Below, one piece after another: positions 1 through 6,237 of a DNA stretch of 6,753 bases. The DNA is from Oscillospiraceae bacterium. GTDB lineage: Bacteria; Bacillota; Clostridia; UBA1381. Below the pieces are notes generated by a model. The model did not search any database. It had not been told where the DNA came from and saw nothing but the letters and a program-made list of their open reading frames with translations. The stretch covers positions 1-6,753 of the forward strand of contig JAFLUR010000125.1 in assembly GCA_022508725.1 (NCBI GenBank). Reading direction: 5' to 3'. Position numbers and translations under genes: made by a program. The stretch's first letter is position 1; the number at the start of each line of letters is the position of its first letter.

Positions 1-145
1 CATTCTGCGCGGAATCAAAATTTTTCTTATAAGCCGCCACCATTGCCGCCTCAAGCGCCTCAAATATAACTTCCTTGTCTATATCCTTTTCGGAGCATAT
101 ATCAGAAAGCGCTCTTATCAATTCATCATTCATTTTATAATTCAT
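1..145 (-). CDS. nusA: Transcription termination/antitermination factor NusA, N-terminal fragment
   Basis: The first 48 codons of a protein that continues past the left edge. NusA binds RNA polymerase and nascent RNA and modulates pausing, termination and antitermination. The visible translation contains EVIFEALEAAMVAAYKKNF, which closely matches the conserved NusA N-terminal helix region (family form KEVLIEAIEAALISAYKKNF), followed by SAQN. Two in-frame ATG starts exist, at 145-143 and 133-131. The purine-rich AGGAAAGGA at 154-146 has its first AGGA 5 nt before the upper ATG, while the lower ATG gives a protein beginning MNDEL, closer to the usual NusA start. I use the upper one, but the choice is open. 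It begins 15 nt after the rimP stop, the standard rimP-nusA arrangement, and is probably translated from the same mRNA. Only the N-terminal domain is visible; the S1 and KH domains would lie outside. Confidence 0.9.
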   Translation of the reverse strand, partial: MNYKMNDELIRALSDICSEKDIDKEVIFEALEAAMVAAYKKNFDSAQN

Positions 146-160
146 TCCTTTCCTGCACTA

Positions 161-625
161 TCAGAATTCAAACGACAGTCTTATCCACACCGCATCGCTC
201 TGCGGAATTTCAACTGTGCCTTTATCTGTGCTTATTTTCGCCGTTTTATTTTCAAAGCCCTCAAGTATTCCCGAAAACTCCTTTACTCCGTCCGATGCCT
301 TATACAGCTTCACATCCACCTTCCGACCGATATAATATCGAAATTCACGTTCCTTTACAAGCTTTCTGTCCGCTCCCGGAGATGATACTTCAAGGCAATA
401 GCTGTTTTGTACAACATCCTCTTTATCGAGCATTTCCTCAAATGCTCTGCTGAATTTTTCACAGTCATCAATTCCGACGCCGCCGGGTTTATCTATAAAA
501 ATTCGCAAAAACCAATCCTTTCCCTCCTTTTTATATTCGGCGTCTATAACATCCACATTCTGACGGACCGCAAATTTATCTGCCATATCCATGACTACGG
601 TTATAATTTTTCCTGCCACATCCAT
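161..625 (-). CDS. rimP: Ribosome maturation factor RimP
   Basis: RimP (DUF150, YlxS/YhbC family) is a cytoplasmic assembly factor needed for maturation of the 30S ribosomal subunit. With the ATG at 625-623 the protein has 154 residues, the family's usual length. Signatures in order: DAEYKKEGKDWFLRIFIDK (about residues 28-46), GIDDCEKFSRA, and LEVSSPGADRKL, matching the family consensus LEVSSPGLDRPL, then a C-terminal SH3-like beta domain with VDVKLYK and EFSGILEG. The frame stays open upstream to a TTG at 745, but that codon lies inside the promoter -35 box, so the 40-residue extension is untranslated leader. A GTG at 619-617 (start MAGKI) is an alternative: it lies 9 nt from the GAGG of the Shine-Dalgarno, whereas the ATG lies only 3 nt away. 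The gene is followed after 15 nt by nusA and has its own promoter. Confidence 0.93.
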   Translation of the reverse strand: MDVAGKIITVVMDMADKFAVRQNVDVIDAEYKKEGKDWFLRIFIDKPGGVGIDDCEKFSRAFEEMLDKEDVVQNSYCLEVSSPGADRKLVKEREFRYYIGRKVDVKLYKASDGVKEFSGILEGFENKTAKISTDKGTVEIPQSDAVWIRLSFEF

Positions 626-632
626 CCCCCTC
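626..632 (-). promoter_or_regulatory. Ribosome binding site deciding the rimP start
   Basis: The minus strand reads GAGGGGG immediately before ATG at 625. The core GAGG leaves only 3 nt to this ATG but 9 nt to the in-frame GTG at 619-617. Spacing therefore favours GTG, while codon preference favours ATG. Either choice rules out the long upstream extension. Confidence 0.65.
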
Positions 633-656
633 AACTGCACGGATTCCGGAAAACAT

Positions 657-685
657 GAAAGAGTGGATTCAAAACCCACTCTTTC
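657..685 (-). ncRNA. rimP leader hairpin in the 5' untranslated region
   Basis: The minus strand reads GAAAGAGTGG, a 9-nt loop GTTTTGAAT, then CCACTCTTTC: a perfect 10-bp stem. The loop can add G-U, U-A and U-A pairs to close on a UUG triloop. It sits about 25 nt after the predicted transcription start and about 24 nt before the rimP Shine-Dalgarno. No U-tract follows directly (next bases ATGTTTTCC), so it does not look like a simple intrinsic terminator. I recall similar GAGUGGG/CCCACUC hairpins ahead of rimP in other Firmicutes but cannot verify this here. A role in mRNA stability, protein binding or translational control is inference. Confidence 0.7.
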
Positions 686-716
686 CGACAAACCTGCTAT
701 CCACACTGATAGATAC

Positions 717-745
717 ATTATACCATTATTTTTTATAATTTTCAA
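717..745 (-). promoter_or_regulatory. Sigma-A type promoter of the rimP-nusA operon
   Basis: On the minus strand TTGAAA (745-740) and TATAAT (722-717) are separated by exactly 17 nt, near-consensus for a housekeeping promoter. An A-rich tract just upstream (about 750-760) resembles an UP element. The expected transcription start is an A near 710, giving a leader of about 85 nt before the rimP ATG that contains the hairpin at 657-685. This promoter separates the housekeeping operon from the acyltransferase cluster upstream. Confidence 0.85.
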
Positions 746-781
746 GTGTTTTTTTTATATTCTGTGAAATAAGACATATTT

Positions 782-796
782 TATGCATTTTGCATA
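782..796. repeat. Short perfect palindrome upstream of the rimP promoter
   Basis: TATGCA and TGCATA form a perfect 6-bp inverted repeat around a 3-nt spacer. It lies about 37 nt upstream of the -35 box, in the gap between the last DHHW gene and rimP. It could be a regulator site or a small hairpin, or chance in A/T-rich DNA. No U-tract follows that would make it a terminator. Confidence 0.35.
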
Positions 797-808
797 GAAT
801 TCCGACCG

Positions 809-832
809 AAAACAACGCTTTTGGCAAGCATT
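809..832 (-). terminator. Weak intrinsic terminator candidate for the acyltransferase cluster
   Basis: On the minus strand AATGCTT, loop GCCAA, AAGCGTT folds into a 7-bp stem with one G-U wobble, followed by GTTTT. The wobble becomes a C-A mismatch on the plus strand, so the fold suits minus-strand RNA only. It starts 63 nt after the stop of the last cluster gene, a sensible place for operon termination. The stem is A/U-rich and the U-tract is only four bases, so it would be inefficient and some read-through into rimP is possible. Confidence 0.35.
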
Positions 833-895
833 ATCACCCGATATTATCCGGATTTTTTGAAATTTCCGGCGATAACAAGAACGATGAATTGTATT

Positions 896-2044
896 TTATC
901 CCATTCTGAACAAATTCTTATCCATAAGAGACGCGGGGTGGCATATCATAATAACCGTATCGGGAGCTGTTTTTTCGATAAACTCCCGTATGTTTCCGTC
1001 ATAATACCGCAAATCGATCACATCGATCTCATCAAGCTGCATTGCAAGATACGGCACCATAACCGCCGCATACGAATCCTTTAAAATAAGCACTCTTTTT
1101 CCGTCCCCCGAAAGATTATTCTTTATATGAATATACGGTTTATCGCCGTGCATATACGCGTTATAAGGCGACAGATTATAATAATCGATCACATCTATCT
1201 GTTCCCGGTCGATAAAGACCGTCTCAAAATCACCGCTTATATCAAGACCCGTTTTCGGAATATTGACCGAAAAATCGGTATGCTCTTTAGGCGTTATAAT
1301 GCTTATATCCTCCGGGTGCGCATATCCTTTTGTAACCTTTCTGCCTTGCGAACCGAGAAAATAATCCTTCAAAACACGCACATCAAAATTTTCCTTATCA
1401 TATACGGACGGATTCATATCAAACCCGAAATCGTCTCTGAGTACTTCCGCGGCTTTTGCCGTAAATTCCAGTCCCGTTTCGGGTTTCCAGTGGTGATCGG
1501 TTTTAAAAAACATTTCAAGATATTCCTTTCCGTGCTTTTCGACAGAGCGGCGCATATCGAATATCTCGACTTCGCTTTGCACATTGGATATAAACTCATC
1601 GGCAATGATGTTTGTTCTGTCATTAAGCGACGAAATTATTTTTTCATCCTTACCGTCAACCTTAAACGGCGGGATCATCATTAAAAACCGGGTATCTCGC
1701 CTTTCGAGAAAATCATTGAATTTAAGCGTCTGTTTAGCCTGATATGACGTATCCGCATAATCATATGTGTATGTCAGAAATCCGTCCCCTATTTCAGCCA
1801 CCGTATTCTCCCCCACAGTTATTTTGACGCCGCATATTTTTGATATAAATCCGTTAAATTCCAACAAAGGCTGTTTTGCGAATATGTTGTCGGTCATGCT
1901 TTCGGACGCCGCCTCACGCATTGCGGACAGCTTGGATTTGTTTTCCGTCTCCGCCGTCAAAGCACGGACTATAACGCTGATCATAAACAGGTAAATAATT
2001 GCAAGAAAAAATACCGTTATTACATATTTTTTCTTTGTTTTCAT
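896..2044 (-). CDS. DHHW family AlgX/AlgJ-like SGNH protein, shorter divergent copy
   Basis: A 382-residue membrane-anchored protein of the DHHW/AlgX-AlgJ group, whose SGNH-like domain works outside the membrane with an MBOAT partner in polymer O-acylation. Residues 7-27 form one hydrophobic segment after a basic MKTKKK start, an uncleaved anchor with the rest outside. TDHHW lies at residues 182-186 and LKDSYA at 321-326. By analogy with AlgX (D174, H176, S269), D183, H185 and S324 would be the triad. GDKPYIHIKN (300-309) is the family's GDxxxxHI-type block. Unlike its cluster paralogue it lacks the N-terminal ENRTLAEMP-type motif and is 24 residues shorter. It begins 27 nt after the second MBOAT stop, with AAAGGA 10 nt before ATG, and is last in the cluster. 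The DHHW/SGNH assignment is solid; acceptor and acyl group are unknown. Confidence 0.85.
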   Translation of the reverse strand: MKTKKKYVITVFFLAIIYLFMISVIVRALTAETENKSKLSAMREAASESMTDNIFAKQPLLEFNGFISKICGVKITVGENTVAEIGDGFLTYTYDYADTSYQAKQTLKFNDFLERRDTRFLMMIPPFKVDGKDEKIISSLNDRTNIIADEFISNVQSEVEIFDMRRSVEKHGKEYLEMFFKTDHHWKPETGLEFTAKAAEVLRDDFGFDMNPSVYDKENFDVRVLKDYFLGSQGRKVTKGYAHPEDISIITPKEHTDFSVNIPKTGLDISGDFETVFIDREQIDVIDYYNLSPYNAYMHGDKPYIHIKNNLSGDGKRVLILKDSYAAVMVPYLAMQLDEIDVIDLRYYDGNIREFIEKTAPDTVIMICHPASLMDKNLFRMG

Positions 2045-2071
2045 CGATTATCTTTCCTTTCGTAACGGAAA

Positions 2072-3469
2072 TTAAAAATTAAAGTATATAAACGGATTGT
2101 ATGCCGATTTCGCAAGATAGGATACGGACAATATAAATATAAACCCGATCCATACCGTATATACAATATCCGATGCGGTTTTGTTTATCGCAAGTTTTTC
2201 CGCAATCTTCCCCACAGGCATACTCAGAATTATTCCCGCCGCCAAAAATACCTTATATGACGACAAAAGATACAGAGCATAATTATTCCGTGAAAAATCG
2301 GGTGTAAACATAATTCTCAAATATCTCACCGCGCTTGCCATATCATTCGATCTGAATATGACCCATCCGAGCACAACGAAAAACATCGTATATACAATAC
2401 CGGCCGGATGCCTTTTTTTTGCGATCCCCGTACTTTTTTCCGCTATCAGAAGCACAAAGTACATAAGTCCCCATACAAGAAACGTTCTGTTTGCGCCATG
2501 CCATATTCCCGTAAGCGTCCATACGACAAATATATTGAATATATGCCGTGCCTTTCCCACACGATTTCCGCCGAGCGGAATATATACATAATCCCTAAAC
2601 CATGTGCCGAGAGAAATATGCCATCTGCGCCAGAACTCGGTTATACTGCATGATATATAGGGAAAGTCAAAATTCTCCCGAAAATGAAATCCGAACATTT
2701 TCCCCAAACCTATCGCCATATCCGAATATCCCGAGAAATCGAAAAATATCTGTATCGTGTACGCTATCGCGCCAAGCCATGCAACAGGCATTGTAAGCTC
2801 GTTCATTCCCAGATATCCGAAAGCGGTATCGGCAAGCAGCGCCGCGTTGTTTGCAATTATTATCTTCTTCGCCAATCCTTTTATAAATCTCACTGTACCG
2901 TCGGTGAAATCCTCGATATTCTCGCGCCTTGAAAGAATTTCTTCCGCAACCGTTTCATACCTTACTATGGGTCCTGCTATAAGCTGCGGAAAAAAAGCTA
3001 TATATAATCCCACATTAAGCGGATTTTTCTGCGCCTTCCCATGCCCCCTGTATACATCTGTGACATATGACAGCGCTTGAAACGTAAAAAAAGATATACC
3101 TATCGGCAGCGAAATTTTTATTATCGAATTTTTATTATCGAACGCGGATGCTATATTCATTGTGATAGCCGTAAGATATTTAAACACAAAAAGCATTCCT
3201 ATATTATATATAACGGCGGCAATCAAAACGCCCTTTATTTTATTTCGGCTGTCCCTGTATTTTTCCGCCGCAAGCCCCAAATACCAATTCACAATAATGG
3301 ATAAAAGCATAACGAGAACAAAATAATGCTCTCCCCACGCATAAAACAGGATACTTACCGCAAACAGCAGTATATTTTTGAAATTTCTGTTTTTTACTAT
3401 CGGATTATAATATAATATCAATACAATCGGAAGAAATAAAAATAAAAATATACCCGATGAAAAAACCAT
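2072..3469 (-). CDS. MBOAT family O-acyltransferase (AlgI-like), second copy
   Basis: A 465-residue polytopic membrane protein of the MBOAT family, AlgI/DltB type. Such proteins move an acyl group, typically acetyl, from a cytoplasmic donor to an extracytoplasmic partner. It starts MVFSSGIFLFLFLPIV, a typical AlgI-family first membrane helix. Blocks in order: FYAWGE (42-47), LPIGISFFTFQALSY (121-135), PQLIAGPIVRY (161-171), FFDFSGYSDMAIGLGKMFGF (242-261), FWRRWHISLGTWFRDY (279-294), IPLGGNR (297-303), TGIWHGA (320-326) and C-terminal YNPFIYFNF. H284 and H324 are the two conserved family histidines; the WHGA histidine is essential in AlgI and DltB. Full length for the family. AAAGGAG lies 7 nt before the ATG. 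It follows the first DHHW gene after 54 nt and precedes the second by 27 nt, so it is probably paired with one of them. Confidence 0.92.
   Translation of the reverse strand: MVFSSGIFLFLFLPIVLILYYNPIVKNRNFKNILLFAVSILFYAWGEHYFVLVMLLSIIVNWYLGLAAEKYRDSRNKIKGVLIAAVIYNIGMLFVFKYLTAITMNIASAFDNKNSIIKISLPIGISFFTFQALSYVTDVYRGHGKAQKNPLNVGLYIAFFPQLIAGPIVRYETVAEEILSRRENIEDFTDGTVRFIKGLAKKIIIANNAALLADTAFGYLGMNELTMPVAWLGAIAYTIQIFFDFSGYSDMAIGLGKMFGFHFRENFDFPYISCSITEFWRRWHISLGTWFRDYVYIPLGGNRVGKARHIFNIFVVWTLTGIWHGANRTFLVWGLMYFVLLIAEKSTGIAKKRHPAGIVYTMFFVVLGWVIFRSNDMASAVRYLRIMFTPDFSRNNYALYLLSSYKVFLAAGIILSMPVGKIAEKLAINKTASDIVYTVWIGFIFILSVSYLAKSAYNPFIYFNF
2687..2752 (-). repeat. DNA-level similarity block shared with 5384-5449
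   Basis: By eye, 59 of 66 bases match positions 5384-5449 without gaps. Both stretches encode the Q-I-(F/Y)-F-D-F-S-G-Y-S-D segment through GKMFGF in the two MBOAT genes. Protein constraint explains part of this, but most synonymous positions also agree. Confidence 0.6.
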
Positions 3470-3487
3470 AATCTGTCTCCTTTCATA

Positions 3488-3505
3488 GGACCTCCGGGGA
3501 AGTCC
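3488..3505 (-). other. Intercistronic hairpin ahead of the second MBOAT gene
   Basis: In the 54-nt gap between the first DHHW gene and the second MBOAT gene, the minus strand reads GGACTTC, loop CCCG, GAGGTCC: a 7-bp stem with one U-G wobble. It is strikingly G/C-rich against its A/T-rich flanks. The AAAGGAG ribosome binding site begins 5 nt after it. No U-tract follows, so it is not a normal terminator. It could act as an RNA-stability or processing element setting expression between the two cassettes; that role is inference. Confidence 0.55.
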
Positions 3506-3523
3506 GGCATTTTATCCGATTAT

Positions 3524-4744
3524 TTAATTATATATGTCTCTGAGCATTTCACTGTAATCTTCGAATGTTGTTGTAAACGAATAATTAAATATCAATACCT
3601 CATCAATATCGTACTCCTCAAACAGATCCGACAGAGATTCTTTATAGGTTCTCGGGTCTATCACATATATATGATCATAACGTTCTCTCAGCCACGGTAT
3701 GAACGCATTTGCGTACGAATCTTTGATGATCAGGATCGACCGTCCGGTCTCCGATCCCGTTTCAATATGCAGAAATGTATGATCTCCCGTAAGAAACACC
3801 TTATATTTGGGCGGCTCATTATCCGGAAGGTCGAACATATTGCATTGGTAATCGACCGGCTCTCCGGCATCGTATCCTTTTGCGTTGATCAAGATATTTT
3901 CCCCTTCATATTTTATATAATAAGAAATGGTATCGGGATTTTTTTCCAATTTTTTTGTTCCCGCCTGACCGTACAAAAATCCGAAAAAGCCGGGCAGATC
4001 GTTACGGGTGTAGTTGTTTATATCGATCCTGCGTTTTCCCGTCCGGGCAAGAAATTCATTTACGGCATAATACGCCCCCAGCGCCGTCCAGTGATGATCC
4101 GTCCTAAAGTAAATGTATTCGTTTCTATGCTCTTTAAGCGCATCGTATACATCTATTGTTTGAATACGTTCATCGATATCGGAATATATATAATCAATCG
4201 TTTCCTTCTGAGAATCGGATGCCGATGAATACCATGCGTTGGTAAATTCTATCTGTGTTGGGATTATCAAATTATACAGACGAATATTTTCGGGGATCTT
4301 ATCCGCGTAAAAATTCAAAACATCGATATAGCTTTTGCGGGCATCTTCGTTTTCTTCGAATATTTCAAGAATACGGTCGTTTAAAACAAGCAGCGATTTC
4401 ATTTCATGCTCCCCGTCATCATCGCTCTCCATTCCCATATCCTTTTTAACCTTTACGATATCCCCGAAATATGAAATGCCTTTCATATCTTCATAATACA
4501 TATTCATATCGGTAAAACTGCTTCTGAAACCCACATTATCGGTAAGATACGTTTCAAAATCCGACGCAAAGCTTCCCGAAAGCAAATTTTTACAATTAAA
4601 AACGGGCATCTCCGCAAGCGTCCTGTTTTCGTTTTCGGAACTCTTTTTATCAGCCGGACAGATTACAACCGTAACAAACCCTATCGATATGAGAAGAAAA
4701 AATATAACTGTATTTGTAATGTAAGATATATTTCTTGTTTTCAT
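3524..4744 (-). CDS. DHHW family AlgX/AlgJ-like SGNH protein, canonical copy
   Basis: A 406-residue membrane-anchored member of the DHHW family, related to the alginate acetylation proteins AlgX and AlgJ. Residues 8-28 form one hydrophobic anchor, placing the catalytic domain outside. The classical motifs are present in order: ENRTLAEMPVF (38-48), FETYLTDNVGFRSSF (63-77), TDHHW (215-219), LTGDHTFLHI (318-327), IKDSYANAFIPWL (340-352) and YVIDPRTY (360-367). D216, H218 and S343 are the predicted triad by analogy with AlgX. A run of acidic residues at 107-113 sits in a likely surface loop. It begins 18 nt after the first MBOAT stop, with AAAGGA 8 nt before ATG. The probable role is transfer of an acyl group, supplied by the MBOAT partner, to an extracellular glycan; the substrate cannot be read from the sequence. 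Confidence 0.92.
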   Translation of the reverse strand: MKTRNISYITNTVIFFLLISIGFVTVVICPADKKSSENENRTLAEMPVFNCKNLLSGSFASDFETYLTDNVGFRSSFTDMNMYYEDMKGISYFGDIVKVKKDMGMESDDDGEHEMKSLLVLNDRILEIFEENEDARKSYIDVLNFYADKIPENIRLYNLIIPTQIEFTNAWYSSASDSQKETIDYIYSDIDERIQTIDVYDALKEHRNEYIYFRTDHHWTALGAYYAVNEFLARTGKRRIDINNYTRNDLPGFFGFLYGQAGTKKLEKNPDTISYYIKYEGENILINAKGYDAGEPVDYQCNMFDLPDNEPPKYKVFLTGDHTFLHIETGSETGRSILIIKDSYANAFIPWLRERYDHIYVIDPRTYKESLSDLFEEYDIDEVLIFNYSFTTTFEDYSEMLRDIYN

Positions 4745-4762
4745 AAATTATATCCTTTCATT

Positions 4763-6154
4763 TTAAAATCTGAAATACAGGAACGGGTTGTAAGTCTGTC
4801 CTATAAGAAGTATAAAACAAAGTATAAATATACATATAATTCCCATATGGGATAACGCCGCGCTTACATCCGGATTTCTCTTGTCGATGGCGGTAAATAT
4901 TTTTTTCGGTATCGGAGTGGAGGCGAACAGCAGAACCGCAATAAACCATATATTCGATGCCGCGATCGACAGAGCCCTGTAATCGAACAGACCGTTCATT
5001 CCGAAACCCGCCCTGAAGAATCCGACAAGCCTGCCCATATCGGTAAAATAAAATATCGACCAGCCGATGAGGGTAATTACCGCATTGTACACTGTTCCCA
5101 AAACGGCGGGCATACGCATAAGTGCGCCGTTGAAGCATTTTTTCTCAATAATAAGCAAAACCCCGTAATAAAGTCCCCACAGGATAAAGTTCCAGCTTGC
5201 TCCGTGCCAGAAGCCGGTAAGAAACCAGACAATAAATATATTCAGCATCTGATGCCGTCTGTTTCCGCCGAGCGGTATATATACATAATCGCGGAAAAAT
5301 GTTCCGAGCGATATATGCCACCGGCGCCAAAATTCCGTAACGTTCTTTGAAATATACGGATAATTGAAGTTTTCATGGAAATCAAATCCGAACATTTTTC
5401 CCAAACCGATCGCCATATCGGAATATCCGGAAAAATCAAAATATATCTGAAAGCTGTACATAAACATTCCGAGCCAAGCGGTCGCCGACGACAGATCGGA
5501 CAGATTTCCGTCGAGTATAAGCGATGCAACGGAACCTGCACCGTTTGCAAGCACTACCTTTTTAAAAAGACCTATCATAAAACGAGATATTCCCGCGCTG
5601 AATTTTTCGATCGTCACAACTCTTGTATCGATCTGATTTTCGATATCTATATATCTTACAATCGGTCCCGCAACAAGCTGCGGAAACATGGACAGATACA
5701 CCAGATATTTAAGAAACGATTTCTGAACCTTGACCTCTCCTCTGTATACATCTATCGTATAGGATAATGTCTGAAAGGTATAAAAGGATATTCCGAGCGG
5801 CAGCGGCAAACCTTTAAAAGCGATCTCGATACCTAACAGACGACCGATGTTGCCTGCAAAAAATCCCGAATATTTAAAGATTATAAGTATTCCCAGATCT
5901 ATAACAAGCGACATTATAAGCCCCAATTTAGCCTGCCATTGCCCGGAATGTTTATCCATTATCCTGCCGATCGTATAATCGGAAAGAGCCGATATCATAA
6001 GCAAGCAAATGCATAAAGGCTCTCCCCATGCGTAAAATATGAGGCTCGATATAACAAGTATTACATTTTTATATGTCCTGTTTGATGAAAGATTATACAT
6101 AATCAATACCGCAGGCATAAATATAAACAAAAATACCAAGGTGGAAAATACCAT
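4763..6154 (-). CDS. MBOAT family O-acyltransferase (AlgI-like), first copy
   Basis: A 463-residue polytopic membrane protein of the MBOAT family and the first gene of the cluster. It begins MVFSTLVFLFIFMPAV and ends YNPFLYFRF, both typical of AlgI-type proteins. Conserved blocks: FYAWGEP (40-46), LPLGISFYTFQTLSY (118-132), PQLVAGPIVRY (158-168), YFDFSGYSDMAIGLGKMFGF (238-257), FWRRWHISLGTFFRDY (275-290), IPLGGNR (293-299) and TGFWHGA (313-319). H280 and H317 are the conserved pair, H317 matching the essential histidine of AlgI and DltB. AAAGGA lies 10 nt before the ATG with a run of seven T in the spacer, slightly longer than ideal. No dltA or dltC homologue is nearby, so polysaccharide O-acetylation is likelier than D-alanylation. 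It shares long motif identity with the second copy downstream. Confidence 0.93.
   Translation of the reverse strand: MVFSTLVFLFIFMPAVLIMYNLSSNRTYKNVILVISSLIFYAWGEPLCICLLMISALSDYTIGRIMDKHSGQWQAKLGLIMSLVIDLGILIIFKYSGFFAGNIGRLLGIEIAFKGLPLPLGISFYTFQTLSYTIDVYRGEVKVQKSFLKYLVYLSMFPQLVAGPIVRYIDIENQIDTRVVTIEKFSAGISRFMIGLFKKVVLANGAGSVASLILDGNLSDLSSATAWLGMFMYSFQIYFDFSGYSDMAIGLGKMFGFDFHENFNYPYISKNVTEFWRRWHISLGTFFRDYVYIPLGGNRRHQMLNIFIVWFLTGFWHGASWNFILWGLYYGVLLIIEKKCFNGALMRMPAVLGTVYNAVITLIGWSIFYFTDMGRLVGFFRAGFGMNGLFDYRALSIAASNIWFIAVLLFASTPIPKKIFTAIDKRNPDVSAALSHMGIICIFILCFILLIGQTYNPFLYFRF
5384..5449 (-). repeat. DNA-level similarity block shared with 2687-2752
   Basis: Partner of the block in the second MBOAT gene, with seven mismatches in 66 bases by eye. 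It is either strong codon and protein constraint or a trace of shared descent or gene conversion between the two copies. Confidence 0.6.
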
Positions 6155-6187
6155 ATAAAAAAATTCCTTTCATCAAATATTATCCGG

Positions 6188-6204
6188 GTCGTGTTTCTTA
6201 CGAC
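6188..6204 (-). other. Small hairpin in the gap before the MBOAT cluster
   Basis: In the 83-nt gap after the partial gene, the minus strand reads GTCGT, a 7-nt loop AAGAAAC, ACGAC: a 5-bp perfect stem. No U-tract follows, so it is a poor terminator. I found no good -35/-10 pair in the gap either. The cluster may thus be read from a promoter upstream of the window or from a weak one I cannot recognise. Confidence 0.25.
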
Positions 6205-6237
6205 TCTGTATATCGGACGGTTTCGATCAAATCTGTT

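Larger units (their letters stand above)
896..6154 (-). other. Tandem MBOAT-DHHW acyltransfer cluster (two cassettes, probable operon)
   Basis: Four same-strand genes alternate MBOAT, DHHW, MBOAT, DHHW, with gaps of 18, 54 and 27 nt. Each has an AAAGGA-type ribosome binding site and no internal sigma-A promoter stands out, so co-transcription is likely. Corresponding genes share their first residues (MVFS for both MBOATs, MKT for both DHHW proteins) and the whole core motif set. Duplication of a two-gene unit is the simplest origin; stacking of two related acquired cassettes is an alternative. Confidence 0.7.

Noticed and set aside
407..658. Plus-strand open frame opposite rimP
   Set aside because: It is antisense to a clear RimP coding region, has no ribosome binding site I can see and no recognisable protein features. 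It is a shadow.
838..872. CCGGA/TCCGG inverted repeat just downstream of the last DHHW gene as a terminator
   Set aside because: Only 5 bp pair around a 12-nt loop and no U-tract follows on the minus strand. The candidate at 809-832 fits better.
1014..1200. Repeated ATCGATC-rich words that look like operator half-sites
   Set aside because: They encode the two IDVID peptide segments of the last DHHW protein (residues 283-287 and 340-344) and are explained by codon choice for Ile-Asp-Val-Ile-Asp.
1127..1684. Plus-strand open frame of 185 codons opposite the last DHHW gene
   Set aside because: Long only because the A/T- and ATA-rich minus-strand gene leaves few stops in this frame. The translation is basic and low in family signal, while the opposite strand encodes TDHHW and KDSYA motifs.
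3671..4228. Plus-strand open frame of 185 codons opposite the first DHHW gene
   Set aside because: Antisense to conserved DHHW motifs, with no plausible ribosome binding site or protein family signal.
4758..5138. Minus-strand frame overlapping the 3' part of the first MBOAT gene
   Set aside because: Same strand but shifted frame over a gene that keeps its family C-terminus YNPFLYFRF. The translation is Arg/Tyr-rich and resembles nothing known.
5375..5767. Plus-strand open frame opposite the first MBOAT gene
   Set aside because: It runs across the conserved MBOAT core on the other strand, and similar shadow frames appear at the matching position of the second MBOAT gene, as expected from shared sequence.
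896..6154. A D-alanylation (dlt) operon
   Set aside because: DltB is also an MBOAT, but there is no DltA ligase or DltC carrier, and the SGNH partners carry the DHHW signature rather than DltD features.
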